NCBI GenBank assembly: GCA_004556925.1 | Contig: SFFI01000003.1 | Span: 58,228 to 122,227, forward strand | Source of the DNA: Clostridiales bacterium | GTDB taxonomy: Bacteria; Bacillota; Clostridia; Saccharofermentanales; DTU023 | DNA length: 64,000 bases | Direction of reading: 5' to 3' | In this document: piece by piece, positions 1 through 7,972 of the stretch | How positions within the stretch are numbered: position 1 is the stretch's first letter | Layout: the number at the start of each line of letters is the position of its first letter | Notes under the pieces: generated by a model | What the model was told of the DNA's origin: nothing | Databases searched by the model: none | What the model saw: the letters and a program-made list of their open reading frames with translations, nothing else | Program-made: the position numbers and the translations under genes

Positions 1-210
1 CAAGAGGACCCCGCGGCTGAGACGCTGGGCTGGGGTCAAGAGGGGACGGTTGAGTTGGCGATCAAAGAAGCTGATCAGCTTCCCTACCAGCACTACGGGG
101 TGCAGACTAAAGGGGGGGTCAGCCAGGAACAGGTCTAAGACCAGGGCCAGGAGAGCCGTAAGATAAAAACTGGTCTGGGCCAGATGAGTAAGTTCCCAGG
201 CAAGCGGCAT
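1..210 (-). CDS. cobD: Adenosylcobinamide-phosphate synthase CobD/CbiB, N-terminal part only
   Basis: The gene runs off the left edge, so only about the first 70 residues are present. They read MPLAWELTHLAQTSFY, then a hydrophobic stretch with LDLFLADPP and HPVVLVGKLISFFD. The D-PP-x-x-x-HPV-x-x-G-K pattern is the N-terminal signature of CbiB/CobD, the membrane enzyme that joins aminopropanol phosphate to adenosylcobyric acid. The ATG overlaps the stop of the upstream CobU-like gene (TAATG), so translation is probably coupled. Position at the end of a row of cobalamin genes fits. Identification is good; the C-terminal part cannot be checked. Confidence 0.85.
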   Translation of the reverse strand, partial: MPLAWELTHLAQTSFYLTALLALVLDLFLADPPFSLHPVVLVGKLISFFDRQLNRPLLTPAQRLSRGVLL

Positions 211-575
211 TAGTCCCTGCCCTCATTTTTCAGACACAGGCCCAGGCCAACAAAAACCCGGTAGACCTGAGTGGCTCGACTAGCTAAATTCTGCAGCAAG
301 GCACCGTTAAACTCCCGCAGGAGCCGCTCTTGCGCATCCATGGGGACCAGGCCACAACCCATATCTTCCAAGATACAGATGTACTGACCCTGGAGCTCCG
401 CCTGTAAATAGTCTAGTCGGCTATCCAGGTCTTGCCGGGACAGTTTGGAGAGGTCTGGCAAAATCAAGCGGAGGTCATAAATGGGCAGGTCTAGGCCCTC
501 GGACCGGTAAGAGTCACGTAGCTGCTCAGCAAAGTGGGTCTTGCCCTGGGCGGCACCGCCAAATACGAGGATCAT
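210..575 (-). CDS. Short CobU-like P-loop protein
   Basis: A 121-residue protein starting with the Walker A motif GGAAQGKT, like adenosylcobinamide kinase/guanylyltransferase CobU. Its C-terminal half keeps the CobU pattern EDMGCGLVP...REFNGALLQNLASRATQVYRVFVGLGLCLK, comparable to the NEVGxGIVP, RxFRDxxGxxNQ and GLPxxLK blocks of the family. The central segment holding the R-I-x-x-H-x-x-x-R nucleotide-binding block is missing, so it is well short of the usual 170-190 residues. It sits between cobS and cobD with a 1-nt overlap into cobD. A full-size CobU lies at 1935-2672, so this is a second, divergent copy. It may be a partner or regulator of cobinamide salvage; the activity is unknown. Confidence 0.7.
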   Translation of the reverse strand: MILVFGGAAQGKTHFAEQLRDSYRSEGLDLPIYDLRLILPDLSKLSRQDLDSRLDYLQAELQGQYICILEDMGCGLVPMDAQERLLREFNGALLQNLASRATQVYRVFVGLGLCLKNEGRD

Positions 576-589
576 GGTGGGTTCTCTTT

Positions 590-1405
590 CTAAAGGCGTA
601 ATAGTAGGCTCAAGAGGAGCAGGCTGAGGTCAGAAAACAGGCAGAGGGCTTGGCCAGCAAGGTCACCGGAAATACCAGCAAAGGTCCGCTGGTAGTAGGA
701 GCGACTAGCTTGCCAGGTTAGGGCTAAAGCCAGCACCATGGCAAGTCCTCGCCAGGTGAGAGTGAGGCAAAGGACCAAGGCCCAGATGAGGCCATGGACC
801 AGTAACAGGCGGTTGGCCAGGGGATCAGGTTGGGGGGCCATGGCTTGCGACATGCCAGTCTTTTGGGCCTTGGGCATGACTTGGGTTAAGCCAGCGGATA
901 AGGCCCGCAGGAAGGCTGGCAGGGCCAGCAGGGTCATCAAGAGCCTAGCCTGAGTAATATGCTGGGGCACCAGGCCGTAGAGGTCGGACCAGAAGATCAT
1001 CTGCCAGAGGCTGTGGATGACCAAGGCAATGACCGCCATGGGGCCGGTCAGAGGATCATGCATGATTTCCAGCATGCGGTCGCGATCGCGCCGAGAAAAA
1101 ATGGCATCTGAGGCATCGGCCAAGCCGTCCAGGTGGATAAAGCCCGTGAGGTAAGCCTCCAGGCTGAAGATGAGGAGGGCAAAAACCAGGCCAGGGAGAT
1201 CGAAAGCCTGGGCCACAAGCAAGACAAAGCCCTGGCAAAGCCCCAGCGCCGCCCCCACCAGGGGGAAGGCAGCCAGGGTAAAGCGGAGGTTTTCCGGACG
1301 ATAGGCGGGGGCCTTTACCGGAAAAAGGGAAAAGGTCGAAAAGGCCGTCAGGATACCGGTCCAGACTTGGGACCCCAGCTTTGTCGAGCTTGAAACTTTT
1401 GCCAT
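590..1405 (-). CDS. cobS: Adenosylcobinamide-GDP ribazoletransferase (cobalamin synthase) CobS
   Basis: A 271-residue polytopic membrane protein, the usual family size. It has the CobS signature FIHLDGLADASDAIF (family consensus HLDGLADTxDG), with an acidic Mg-binding cluster, followed by DPLTGPMAVIAL near residue 115. Known role: it joins adenosylcobinamide-GDP to alpha-ribazole to make adenosylcobalamin (phosphate) at the membrane. The gene starts 3 nt after the stop of the short Cys-rich protein gene and is followed 14 nt later by the CobU-like gene, so it is part of one transcription unit. Confidence 0.93.
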   Translation of the reverse strand: MAKVSSSTKLGSQVWTGILTAFSTFSLFPVKAPAYRPENLRFTLAAFPLVGAALGLCQGFVLLVAQAFDLPGLVFALLIFSLEAYLTGFIHLDGLADASDAIFSRRDRDRMLEIMHDPLTGPMAVIALVIHSLWQMIFWSDLYGLVPQHITQARLLMTLLALPAFLRALSAGLTQVMPKAQKTGMSQAMAPQPDPLANRLLLVHGLIWALVLCLTLTWRGLAMVLALALTWQASRSYYQRTFAGISGDLAGQALCLFSDLSLLLLSLLLRL

Positions 1406-1408
1406 GCC

Positions 1409-1768
1409 TTAGTGGTCGATTTGGTCGCGCTTGGAAAGGATAGCCGCGGCAGCCGCACAGGCTGGACAATCGCAGTATTTTTCGCCTTGCGCCTGGCGTT
1501 CTTGGGCATGGGTTAAGATCTGTTGAGCCAGGTCTTCACCAAAGACTTTTTGCCCCTGGTCCGACTTGGCAAAAGCAATAAGCTGGTCGATCGGCATGAT
1601 ATCAGCCTGCATTTCGGCCATAAGCTTTTGGGTTTGCTCTGCTTCTTGGGGTGTGTCCAGGGCGGCCAGCCAGGCCTGGCCGGCTGCCTTGGCTTCTGCG
1701 GAACAGGAATCAGCTGCGAGGAGTTGTTCCACTTGCGTTTTCAGGAAAGATTTCAGGTCTGCGTTCAT
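1409..1768 (-). CDS. Small conserved protein with C-terminal CxCxxC motif
   Basis: A 119-residue soluble, mostly helical protein ending in YCDCPACAAAAAILSKRDQIDH, with a possible metal-binding C-x-C-x-x-C. Similar short Clostridia proteins are, to my recollection, sometimes labelled Hsp90-related in databases; nothing in the sequence supports chaperone function. It lies inside the cobalamin cluster directly ahead of cobS. The Shine-Dalgarno GGAGG lies next to a complementary CCTCC (plus-strand 1777-1789), so the ribosome site may fold shut. Function not recognised; a metal or electron-transfer accessory role is only a guess from the Cys motif and context. Confidence 0.6.
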   Translation of the reverse strand: MNADLKSFLKTQVEQLLAADSCSAEAKAAGQAWLAALDTPQEAEQTQKLMAEMQADIMPIDQLIAFAKSDQGQKVFGEDLAQQILTHAQERQAQGEKYCDCPACAAAAAILSKRDQIDH

Positions 1769-1776
1769 GAGATAAA

Positions 1777-1789
1777 CCTCCTAAGGAGG
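1777..1789 (-). promoter_or_regulatory. Shine-Dalgarno embedded in a CCTCC-TTA-GGAGG hairpin
   Basis: Just ahead of the 1768 start codon the minus strand reads CCTCCTTAGGAGG, a perfect 5-bp inverted repeat whose right arm is the Shine-Dalgarno sequence. A second GC-rich inverted repeat, CTGGCCCTGGGGCCAG, lies just upstream (plus-strand 1796-1811). Together they could limit translation of the downstream cobS group. No cobalamin riboswitch consensus was recognised here. Confidence 0.35.
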
Positions 1790-1934
1790 ACAGGTCTGGC
1801 CCCAGGGCCAGCATGCTCCTAAGTATTTAGGCGGGGATATGTATCGTGAGCGGGTTATTTTTTGTCACGTACAAGGAGCCTCGCGCTTACTTCGATTCTA
1901 TACTTAAAGGGCGGTCAGAGAAAGTCCGGCGCCT

Positions 1935-2672
1935 TTATGGACAGTCAGCAAGAGGCAGGATCCCCAAGTTGTTCTTGAGGCTTGGCAAGCCAGGACCGGA
2001 CCAGGCCAGAGGAAGACCCGCCGCCACTTCAAGCAGCCAGCAGGCGGGGTCTTGGGCCAGGCCACGATGGACCAGGCCTAGGGTTTCCAGCCAGAGTTGC
2101 GACCAAGGATCGGGAGCAGAGCAGTTGCTAAAGACATCATTAGAGGCAATGAGAAGGAGGCTGGTCTGCTTTTGCAACCAAGCAAGGTCCTCTAGGAGGT
2201 CACAGGCAATCTTGTCTGCCAGACCTCGCTCAGGGGCTTGAGCATAGTGGGAAGGTAAACCCCAGGATGCTTGCCGGACTTGGTTACGCGGGCTGAAAAT
2301 TTCATTGGCCGTCAAAGTGCCTAGGCATTCGAGGAGCAGGACGGGCTGGGCGTTTAGAGAATCAGAGCACACGTTTTGTGGGAGATTACACGTGGCCTCA
2401 AGCGTCTCAAAACCCTTGCCTGCCCGCTGGGCCCTGTGTCGGTCCACCCGGGCTTGATTTTCTGCATCGTCCCCCACTTCGAGGGTAGCCAGATACAAGA
2501 GGGGGACCTGCCAGGCACTTGCCATTTCTTGCCCCCAAGTTTCCAGGAGCTTGGACTTGCCGGATTTGCTGCCGCCTAGGGCCAGGACCAGCTGACCCGT
2601 CTGCAGGGTCAGCTCTCGAAGCTCGGTTTCGAGCACTGAAGCCTTAAGCCTGGTGGGGATCCTGACTTCCAT
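1935..2672 (-). CDS. cobU: Bifunctional adenosylcobinamide kinase/guanylyltransferase CobU
   Basis: Contains the P-loop LALGGSKSGKSKLLE and the family block LLYLATLEVGDDAENQARVDRHRAQR, where the R-x-x-R-H-x-x-x-R matches the nucleotide-binding segment carrying the guanylylated His. A later SNDVF resembles the usual SNEVG block but the following GIVP and FRD motifs are lost. I chose the ATG at 2672 because ACGAGGACT precedes it; an upstream TTG at 2705 would overlap cobT further. Known role: phosphorylates adenosylcobinamide and transfers GMP to it. It overlaps the end of cobT by 29 nt. Confidence 0.8.
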   Translation of the reverse strand: MEVRIPTRLKASVLETELRELTLQTGQLVLALGGSKSGKSKLLETWGQEMASAWQVPLLYLATLEVGDDAENQARVDRHRAQRAGKGFETLEATCNLPQNVCSDSLNAQPVLLLECLGTLTANEIFSPRNQVRQASWGLPSHYAQAPERGLADKIACDLLEDLAWLQKQTSLLLIASNDVFSNCSAPDPWSQLWLETLGLVHRGLAQDPACWLLEVAAGLPLAWSGPGLPSLKNNLGILPLADCP

Positions 2673-3825
2673 AGTCCTCGTAGGCCTCAACTTGGCCCTC
2701 TTCAAAACTAGGCATCTGGGTAAAGACCTCTTGGGCCATATCCAGAAGGGGGATGAAAAAGAGGGCCCCCGCCCCTTCTCCTAAGGCCAGGTCTAGATCT
2801 AATAAAGGCTGAAGGCCCAAGTGTTGGGCAATAATACAGGAGCATTTTTCCCGCGGCTTGTGGCTGGGTAAGAGGTAGGCTACCAGGTCTGGGGCATAGC
2901 GGGAGGCCACCAGGGCCGCAGCGTAGGAGATGAGGCCATCCAGGATGACTGGAAGATGGGCATGGGCCGCGCCCAGATAAAGGCCGGCCAAGGCCGCTAT
3001 ATCCAGACCGCCGACAGCAGCTAGATAACTGGTAATGTCCTGACCTGCCAATTGGTCCACGTACTGGTCATAGGCCGCTTGCAGGACCTGCTTCTTATGG
3101 TCCAGGCCTTGATCGGACAGGCCGGCTCCACGGCCGCAAACCTCATGGATATTAAGTTGAAGCAGGAGAGAAGAAATCAGGGTCGAAGTAGAGGTGTTGC
3201 CAATCCCCATCTCCCCGCCCACCAGGATCTTATAGCCTGAAGCGTGGGCGGCTTCTGCCAGGGCAATGCCTGTAACGAGAGCTTGCAGGCATTCTGCCCG
3301 GGTCATGGCGGCTTCTTCACGGAGATTGCGGGTCCCTTGGGGCCTTACCACGGCCTCTATCACGCCCGCCTTAGGTCTGCCGCTTGCGCAATAATCCGCC
3401 GCACCCAGGTTGACCGGATAGAGGTCTAGGCCCAAGTCCTGGGCCAAGATAGCCACGGTTGACTTCCCTTCGGCCATATTGACCAGGACCTGGCTGGTTA
3501 CCTCCTGGCCACATTGGCTAACCCCCTCCGCCACCAAGCCGTTGTCTGCCACCATGCAGAAAATCCCCACAGGACGCAGTGCTGGCCGTTCCTGCCTTTG
3601 CAGAGCAGCCAGGTCAGCCAGGTAGGTCTCCAAGGCACCCAGGGAGTGCAGGGGCTTACACAGCATGTTCCAAGCCTTGCACATGCCTGCCCGGTAAGCC
3701 GGGTCCCCTCCCCCTATCTCTGCCAAATACAGGGCCAGTTCGTCTTCCTGGACCAGCCTGGCACAGCTGCTTTGGCTCTGTTCATAACACTTGGCAAAAC
3801 GACTTTTGGGATCAAGCTGGGGCAT
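2644..3825 (-). CDS. cobT: Nicotinate-nucleotide:dimethylbenzimidazole phosphoribosyltransferase CobT
   Basis: About 393 residues. Family landmarks are seen in order: FCMVADNGLVAEGVSQ near residue 90, GGEMGIGNTSTSTLISS (the strongly conserved GEMGIGNT motif) in the middle, GRGAGLSDQG, and DGLISYAAALVA toward the C-terminus, with LGEGAGALFFIPLLDMA at the end carrying the catalytic Glu region. It makes alpha-ribazole phosphate, the lower ligand of cobalamin. The N-terminus is extended by about 40 residues compared with many homologs. ATG 3825 is preceded by AGGAG at good spacing; a GTG at 3834 is a weaker alternative. Confidence 0.93.
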   Translation of the reverse strand: MPQLDPKSRFAKCYEQSQSSCARLVQEDELALYLAEIGGGDPAYRAGMCKAWNMLCKPLHSLGALETYLADLAALQRQERPALRPVGIFCMVADNGLVAEGVSQCGQEVTSQVLVNMAEGKSTVAILAQDLGLDLYPVNLGAADYCASGRPKAGVIEAVVRPQGTRNLREEAAMTRAECLQALVTGIALAEAAHASGYKILVGGEMGIGNTSTSTLISSLLLQLNIHEVCGRGAGLSDQGLDHKKQVLQAAYDQYVDQLAGQDITSYLAAVGGLDIAALAGLYLGAAHAHLPVILDGLISYAAALVASRYAPDLVAYLLPSHKPREKCSCIIAQHLGLQPLLDLDLALGEGAGALFFIPLLDMAQEVFTQMPSFEEGQVEAYEDYGSQDPHQA

Positions 3826-3841
3826 GCCTATCACTCCTGCC

Positions 3842-4552
3842 CTACTTACATGCTGCTAAGGCCCGGTCGGGGAAATTCGTGATCACGCCCTCAACGCCCA
3901 GGCTCTGGCAGCGGTCGAGATCTTCTGGCTCATTAACCGTCCAGCAATTAACCTTGATCCCGTACGCCTGGCAGGAGGCCATTTGGACCTCATCTAGGAT
4001 GCGGAAGTCTGGGTGGTAGTAGGCTAGGTCAAACTTGTGGCAAAAATAACCGACATTGCCCACCGACTGGAAGCTCAGGAGGGCTCCGCATGGAATATCC
4101 GGGGCAAGTTCACGCAGGACATACAAGGAGGAATGGTTGAAAGAGGAGAACAGGACCCGGTCTGATAAGCCAAAGTCTCTCACCAGGCTTAGGGTCTTTT
4201 CTTCAATATCCTGGTAGTAATAGCGGTCGGTCTTGATCTCAATATTGGTAACCAGGTCTGTATCTTTGACCCAGTCTAGGTACTCTTCCAGGCTGGGAAT
4301 TTTGGCATCTAGCTTAAAGACCGTGCCGGCATTAAGCTTTTGTAGCTGGCTCCAAGTGAGGTCTTTAACCCAGCCTCGTCCATCTGTCGTCCGGTTGACT
4401 TTTTCGTCATGGATAACAACCAGCTTGTCGTCCTTGGTCAAGTGGACATCCAATTCTATGCCATAGCAGCCAAGTTCTGCCGCTTTTTGAAAGGCAAGCA
4501 TGGTATTTTCAGGATATTGGCCAGAAAAGCCCCGGTGTGCGTAAACTTTCAT
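3842..4552 (-). CDS. Glycerophosphodiester phosphodiesterase family protein
   Basis: A 236-residue GDPD-family protein with no signal peptide, so cytoplasmic. It begins MKVYAHRGFSGQYPENT (the HRG and PEN(T) active-site motif), followed by GIELDVHLTKDDKLVVIHDEKVNRTTDGRG with the E-x-D metal ligands and catalytic His. The C-terminal KVNCWTVNEPEDL matches the family V-x-x-WTV-N end motif. Known role: hydrolyses glycerophosphodiesters to glycerol-3-phosphate and an alcohol. ATG 4552 is chosen because GAAGGAAAC lies at correct spacing. The gene sits 38 nt behind uppP and 16 nt ahead of cobT. Confidence 0.92.
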   Translation of the reverse strand: MKVYAHRGFSGQYPENTMLAFQKAAELGCYGIELDVHLTKDDKLVVIHDEKVNRTTDGRGWVKDLTWSQLQKLNAGTVFKLDAKIPSLEEYLDWVKDTDLVTNIEIKTDRYYYQDIEEKTLSLVRDFGLSDRVLFSSFNHSSLYVLRELAPDIPCGALLSFQSVGNVGYFCHKFDLAYYHPDFRILDEVQMASCQAYGIKVNCWTVNEPEDLDRCQSLGVEGVITNFPDRALAACK

Positions 4553-4590
4553 TCTTGTTTCCTTCGTTTTTCCAGATGACAAAACACAAT

Positions 4591-5508
4591 CTAGGATAGG
4601 GCCATGAAGACCAAGATCACCAGGCCCAGAGCAATGCGGTAATAGGCAAAACCGCGGAAAGAGTGGCTGCGGACATAGGCTAAGAAATACTTAATCGTGG
4701 CTAATGAGGTCGCGAAGGCGACGAGGCAGGCCAGGAGCAAGGCCAAGACCTCCATGCTGCTTGCAGAGACAGGCAGGCGTAAGAGCTTGAGCAGGGAGGC
4801 TCCTGCCATGACAGGGATAGCCAAATAGAAGGAAAACTCCGAGGCTGCAGGTCGGCTAAGACCCAGGATCAAGCCGCCAATAATACAGGCGCCCGACCGA
4901 GAGACTCCGGGAAAAACCCCAGCGAGCATTTGGAAGCAGCCGATCAAGACCGCAATTTGCCAGGTAATTTGCCTATGGCTGGTAATCGTGGGGCTTTGAC
5001 CTTCCTGCCACTTTTCTACCAGCAGGAAGACCAGGGCCACAAGGATCAGGGCCAGGGCCACAGACAAGGGATTATAGAAATGCTTTTCAAAAAATTCGTC
5101 CAGGCATACCCCCACAATCCCTGCCGGCACACAGGCTAGGAGGATTTTCCCCCAAAGCGCAAGGATATCCAAATTCCATGCCCACCGGGAACCCCAAGGG
5201 TGAAAGCGGGCCTGCACAGGGTGCTGAGGCTGGTAGCAGTTATTGGGGAAATTACCATGAGGTCTTGATCCTGCTAGCTTGGCCTGGCTTTTAAGGGGCC
5301 AGAGCTGGGGCCAAAAGTAGATCACCACAGCTAGGATAGCTGCGAGTTGAATAACGATACGGAAAAGGGCCAAAAACTCTGGAGAGAGTTGAAGGGGTAA
5401 GAGTTTTTCCAGCAGGATAAGGTGGCCCGTTGAAGATACCGGCAGCCATTCTGTGATGCCTTCCACGATGCCATAGACAATAAGTTTGAGAATTTCCCAG
5501 AGATCCAT
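4591..5508 (-). CDS. uppP: Undecaprenyl-diphosphatase UppP (BacA)
   Basis: An integral membrane enzyme of about 305 residues that recycles undecaprenyl pyrophosphate for cell-wall synthesis and gives bacitracin tolerance. Motif 1, VEGITEWLPVSSTGHLIL, is at residues 13-30 and motif 2, FPGVSRSGACIIGG, near residue 200; the common SGAT is SGAC here. A hydrophilic insert of about 35 residues (around PHGNFPNNCYQPQHP) separates the second and third helices and is unusual. Two ATGs are possible, at 5517 and 5508; the latter is better spaced from AAAGGCGG. Confidence 0.93.
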   Translation of the reverse strand: MDLWEILKLIVYGIVEGITEWLPVSSTGHLILLEKLLPLQLSPEFLALFRIVIQLAAILAVVIYFWPQLWPLKSQAKLAGSRPHGNFPNNCYQPQHPVQARFHPWGSRWAWNLDILALWGKILLACVPAGIVGVCLDEFFEKHFYNPLSVALALILVALVFLLVEKWQEGQSPTITSHRQITWQIAVLIGCFQMLAGVFPGVSRSGACIIGGLILGLSRPAASEFSFYLAIPVMAGASLLKLLRLPVSASSMEVLALLLACLVAFATSLATIKYFLAYVRSHSFRGFAYYRIALGLVILVFMALS

Positions 5509-5703
5509 GGGCTTCATCCGCCTTTGTTTTTGTTAAGCTTTTGTACTTTATGAGTTGGACCTTGCCGGTCCCACCTTGCTCATTATAACTAAAATCTCCG
5601 GTTATAAGTTGGCTTTCAGCTGGCCAGAAGTGAGGCAGACATTGGCAAGAAGTTGGCCAAGAAATCGGCCACCCTGAGTTTTATCCAAGCAGGCTTTGCT
5701 ATA

Positions 5704-6279
5704 ATGAGCCTTATGGCAAGTACTAGGAGGCCGAGCACCTCTCCCCGTTCCGGGCAAAAATCTTCTAAAGGCCGGGCCCAGCAAAGCCCGGATAAAATGC
5801 GGTCATGGCGCATGCTACTTAAGCTAGTCGGGGGCCTTTATTTACTTGTCCTGTATTTTACTTTCACCTTTAAGTGGATACCGATAGTCCATCCCCTCGC
5901 AGACTTACAACTGAGGCCCTTGCCTCTGCAGGATACGCCACCTCTCAACCTTGTCCCCTTCCACTCTATCTCATGCTATTGGCAGAGCCTCAAAAGTGAC
6001 CCATTCCACCACACCAGCATTTTGAATCTCTGGGGCAACATTCTCGCCTTTGTTCCCTTAGGCCTCTTCATGCCTCTCTCCCTCGCAGGGAACCTAGCTT
6101 ACCTAAGGAGCCTATTAACAGGTTTTTTACTGACCCTCAGCATAGAACTGACCCAGCTTGTATTAGCCGTTGGCGTTTGGGATATAGATGATATACTTTT
6201 AAACTTGACAGGTGTAGCCGTGGGATTGATCCTTTCAGTCCCTTTACGGTTTTTCCTGGCCAAATATTTGAGGGAGTAA
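5704..6279 (+). CDS. VanZ-like family membrane protein
   Basis: About 190 residues with a basic N-terminus and four or five transmembrane segments. The VanZ family pattern is clear: PPLNLVPFHSI, then WGNILAFVPLGLFMPL, then LSIELTQLVLAVGVWDIDDILLNLTGVAVG. The founding member is linked to teicoplanin resistance; most members have no proven role. The start is uncertain: ATG 5704 overlaps a TATAAT at 5700-5705, which would place transcription start downstream and favour ATG 5797 (MRSWRMLLKL). The MATE gene begins 10 nt after the stop, suggesting co-transcription. Confidence 0.8.
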   Translation: MSLMASTRRPSTSPRSGQKSSKGRAQQSPDKMRSWRMLLKLVGGLYLLVLYFTFTFKWIPIVHPLADLQLRPLPLQDTPPLNLVPFHSISCYWQSLKSDPFHHTSILNLWGNILAFVPLGLFMPLSLAGNLAYLRSLLTGFLLTLSIELTQLVLAVGVWDIDDILLNLTGVAVGLILSVPLRFFLAKYLRE

Positions 6280-6289
6280 GTGCTGGTAA

Positions 6290-7672
6290 ATGAAAGATAT
6301 GGTGTTGGATACTAAGGAAAAGAGAATCTTGAAGCGTCAATTTTGGGACCTGGCCTACCCAAGTATTATTGCCTTTACCCTGCAAGGCTTTTACGACATC
6401 ATCGACATGATGTGGGTCGGCAAAATTTCCAAGGAAGCCATAGCGGGGGTCACCCTTTTTTCCGTTATCTATGCCCTGTTTGGGGTCTTAAACGAGGTCG
6501 CCGGCGCTTCTTCCGTTTCTATGATTTCCCAATCCTATGGCCGCGGGACGGAAGAAAGAACGCAAACCATCTCGGAGCAGACGATTTCCTTTAAGGTCGT
6601 CCTGGCCATTATTACGGGAACATTGATTTACCTGAGCCTGGACCCTATTCTCAATTGGTTTTCTTCCGATCCCCTAGTCATCCAAGCCGCTAAAGATTAT
6701 GGGATTATTCGGACCTTTGCCCTGCCCATCGCTTTTTCTTCTTATTCGGTTAACACCATCTTCCGCTGCACGGGCGACTCCAAGACGCCCATGAAGGTTA
6801 TGCTGATTGCTACAGCCATCAATATGGTCCTGGACCCCCTCCTCATGTTCAACTGTATCCCCCTAGGTCCCTATGAACTAAAGGGCTTTGGCCTGGGCGT
6901 TTATGGGGCCGGCCTAGCTACCGTCATTTCCATCTGCATCTCCTTTGGCCTGGGCTTCTTCATCCTCGTGACCGGGCGCCGAGATGTAACCATCAGCATG
7001 CGAGGGCTTCTCCGCCTGGATAAAGAAATTGACCTTCAACTCCTCTCCATTGGCCTGCCAGCTGGCGGTCAGCTCCTCATCCGTCAAGCCTTCAACACCC
7101 TGCTCATGGGCTTTATCACGTCTTATGGCACTCTAGCCGTCACCATCTTTGGCCTGGGAACCAAGCTCGTCCAATTTTCCTTCTCCTCCATGGCAGGCTT
7201 CTCTTTTGCTGGCTCCACCATGGTGGGCCACGCCCTGGGCCGCGAACATGTGGAAGAGGCCTCCTATTTGGCCCGAGTCGCCACGACCATCATTGTGACC
7301 ATCATCGGGACCATCGCTGGCCTGGCTATGCTCTTTCCCAGAACCTTCCTGGGCTTCTTTAATACCGATCCGGCTGTCTTAACAGCCGGAAGTCCCATGC
7401 TACGCTGGCTTGCTGCCTCCATGATTATCGCCGCCTTTGGGTCCGGTATGCGGATTGTCTTTTCTGGCTCCGGCTTCAACCGCCCCGTGCTAATCTCCAC
7501 CATTATCTCGCGCTGGCTAGTCCAACTCCCCCTCATGTACGTTTTCGTCAAAATCCTCCAAGTCCCCTTGAATACCCTCTGGATCTCTTTCATCATCGCA
7601 GAGCTGGCCGACTTGGCCGTCGTTGTCTACTACTTCCGCCGCGGCGATTGGAAGCTGAAACGCGTTGGCTAG
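6290..7672 (+). CDS. MATE family efflux transporter
   Basis: A 460-residue protein with about twelve transmembrane segments, the normal size for multidrug and toxin extrusion antiporters of the DinF/NorM superfamily. Features include DLAYPSIIAFTLQGFYDIIDMMWVGKIS at the N-terminus, CTGDSKTPMKVMLI near residue 165, and the internal repeat seen again at GLPAGGQLLIRQAFNTLL. It likely exports cationic compounds using Na+ or H+; the substrate cannot be predicted. It follows the VanZ-like gene closely. Downstream lies a repeat-rich gap. Confidence 0.92.
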   Translation: MKDMVLDTKEKRILKRQFWDLAYPSIIAFTLQGFYDIIDMMWVGKISKEAIAGVTLFSVIYALFGVLNEVAGASSVSMISQSYGRGTEERTQTISEQTISFKVVLAIITGTLIYLSLDPILNWFSSDPLVIQAAKDYGIIRTFALPIAFSSYSVNTIFRCTGDSKTPMKVMLIATAINMVLDPLLMFNCIPLGPYELKGFGLGVYGAGLATVISICISFGLGFFILVTGRRDVTISMRGLLRLDKEIDLQLLSIGLPAGGQLLIRQAFNTLLMGFITSYGTLAVTIFGLGTKLVQFSFSSMAGFSFAGSTMVGHALGREHVEEASYLARVATTIIVTIIGTIAGLAMLFPRTFLGFFNTDPAVLTAGSPMLRWLAASMIIAAFGSGMRIVFSGSGFNRPVLISTIISRWLVQLPLMYVFVKILQVPLNTLWISFIIAELADLAVVVYYFRRGDWKLKRVG

Positions 7673-7680
7673 GGAGTAGC

Positions 7681-7870
7681 GAAGGCTATGATGCTTTGGT
7701 TTTGCGGATTCTCCGGCAAAATTGCAACTAATGGGTGAGCCGCCGGACAAGTTTGCGACTAGTGGATGGTTAAAAAGGCAAATCTGCAAGTAATGGGTAC
7801 TTTAGGCCCTGAAACTCATCCGTTACTTGCAAATTCGTCTGAGAAACCAGGAAACCGAGATCAAGGGCAA
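7681..7870 (+). repeat. Interspersed repeat A, copy 1 (31-bp-spaced TGCAAxTAATGGGTGG words)
   Basis: The gap between the MATE and ABC genes holds an element shared with 11170-11365 (inverted) and 63739-63900. Inside it, 15-16-bp words of type TGCAACTAATGGGTG begin at 7723, 7754 and 7785, exactly 31 bp apart, then an inverted word TCATCCGTTACTTGCA follows at 7817. Flanks such as GGCTATGATG and GGATTCTCCGGCAAAA are conserved between copies. No convincing gene lies in 7673-7972; the rest up to 7972 shows nothing I can interpret. Confidence 0.85.
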
Positions 7871-7972
7871 GATAAAGAAGGAGATAAAGAGCAAGTAACA
7901 CCAATCAAGTGGGTACCGAAATGAAGTGCTTAAGTTGGGACTGAGGCATGTCGCCATAAAATAATTAATTCT

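Noticed and set aside
1769..1934. Cobalamin riboswitch in front of the second half of the cob cluster
   Set aside because: The gap is 166 bp and no B12-box-like core was recognised.
1846..2241. 131-residue plus-strand frame opposite cobU
   Set aside because: It lies opposite a well-supported CobU gene, has no ribosome site and no recognisable motifs.
7681..7870. CRISPR array
   Set aside because: Words are only 15-16 bp, three per copy, and the intervening sequences are similar between copies, so they are not spacers.
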